NCBI RefSeq assembly: GCF_000003815.2
Contig: NC_049981.1
Span: 8,720,377-8,784,376, forward strand
Length of the DNA: 64,000 nucleotides
Direction: 5' to 3'
Origin: Branchiostoma floridae
Taxonomy: Eukaryota; Chordata; Leptocardii; Amphioxiformes; Branchiostomatidae
The first letter of the stretch is position 1. The number at the start of each line of letters is the position of its first letter. Under the pieces are notes generated by a model. That model did not search any database. It was not told the origin of the DNA and saw only the letters and a program-made list of their open reading frames with translations. Below, in pieces: positions 63,156-64,000 of the stretch. Both the position numbers and the translations under genes were made by a program.

Positions 63156-64000
63156 TTAGGCCATGTTGATTTGATTATATGGATGACATCCTCCGGGAAC
63201 TCCAAAACTGATGCGAGCGAGCGAATAAAAAAAAAGTTTGGCCAAAAAAAAAAGTTGCCTTCAGTATGAAATCAAAGTGGCCAGGAAGGTTGAACATAGG
63301 ACTAAACACACATAGTATGGTATACCAACAGTTAGGTGTAGGGACCAGTACATCATACGGGTGCAAAACATTTTTTTCTTCTTGGACCAATCCGAAAAAA
63401 AAACAGACCTCAAAAAAACAACAGAGGAACAGGTTTCGCCAATTACAAAATGGACACACTATGTCGGCAGCCATTTGGGGTCTAACCGGGGGGCCAAGAA
63501 GACAACAAGAGCGAAGTCAAGTAGAGTTTATAGTCAATTGTACCAAGTTTCTACAGTCAAAGGTACAGAGCCTTTATTACATGGAGATGGGATTTTAAAA
63601 TGCAGTCCAATAATCCACCAAACAGATTCCTTTGTAGCAAAATTGACCAATTACCATTGTTTTGAGTATTGCCAGTTCTCAAGTTTCCACAGACAATCAG
63701 GTTCATGTCCGGACCTGGAAATGATCGTCTGGACCTGAATTTTCTGTACTGGTATCTCCCCCAACCAACAATAGATTTTTTTTTTCTTTCTGTCCTTTCA
63801 CATCATATTCTTTGACTTTAGATTCATTTTGGCATTCTATGGCATTAGCTATCTGTTTTCTGATACTTTTTTTTCAATCTACGGAATATTTGTGTTCATT
63901 TTACAGCTGCTTTGCACAATTTATTGTGTGGTCGAAAACTTTTTTTTTTTGTGGAAATGGCCGAAAATTGGTGCGAGCGCGGATGTCATCCATATAATCA
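63156..64000 (+). mobile_element. TTAGGCCA-family inverted-repeat element, runs off the window
   Basis: Left end TTAGGCCATG with TATGGATGACATCCTCC; the last bases of the window, GCGGATGTCATCCATATAAT, are the start of the matching right terminal repeat, so the element is about 860 bp and nearly complete here. It includes sequence missing from the gapped copy at 7005. No transposase frame recognised. Confidence 0.8.

Noticed and set aside
1-64000. CRISPR array, operon, phage or bacterial genes
   Set aside because: All direct repeats are minisatellites or transposons without regular unique spacers, and the genes are spliced animal genes.

Overview
This is eukaryotic, intron-rich animal DNA. It holds five gene models that can be assembled from splice sites and codon phase, set in dense transposon-derived sequence. 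The gene content (a tachykinin receptor, a sperm CatSper channel subunit, CFAP299, NUDT13) and the mix of small inverted-repeat elements with decayed non-LTR retrotransposons fit an invertebrate deuterostome. Amphioxus (Branchiostoma) is my best guess, but that is inference: no taxon-diagnostic sequence is present. Four runs of N mark assembly gaps.

Layout. 1-8700: no intact gene; a decayed reverse transcriptase on the minus strand, other retroelement 3' ends, and two small DNA elements. 8701-21743 (+): a tachykinin-type GPCR in four coding exons with a 10.2 kb second intron full of repeats, including a 1.85 kb inverted-repeat element carrying two minisatellites. 21744-34285: gene-poor, with repeats, three gaps and an unusual CpG-rich stretch. 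34286-42125 (+): complete CATSPER3 in eight exons, 381 residues. 43064-48574 (-): an unrecognised three-exon gene for a 101-residue protein, convergent with CATSPER3. 51122-61456 (-): NUDT13, a Nudix NAD(P)H diphosphatase, six exons, 370 residues; its first intron contains a decayed retrotransposon split by a foldback minisatellite element. 61772-62778 (+): CFAP299, two exons, 233 residues, head-to-head with NUDT13 across about 315 bp.

How the genes relate. CATSPER3 is a pore subunit of the sperm flagellar calcium channel and CFAP299 is a cilia- and flagella-associated protein, so two of the five genes have flagellar roles. NUDT13 is predicted to be a mitochondrial nucleotide hydrolase and shares a short intergenic promoter region with CFAP299. 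The tachykinin receptor looks unrelated in function. I see no operon-like organisation, CRISPR array or prokaryotic feature.

The strongest leads are the unrecognised 101-residue gene, an exon-phase break in the receptor next to a T homopolymer, and three well-resolved transposon structures: a paralogous empty site proving TA target duplication, a foldback minisatellite element inside a retrotransposon, and a 71 bp perfect direct repeat around an inverted-repeat insert.
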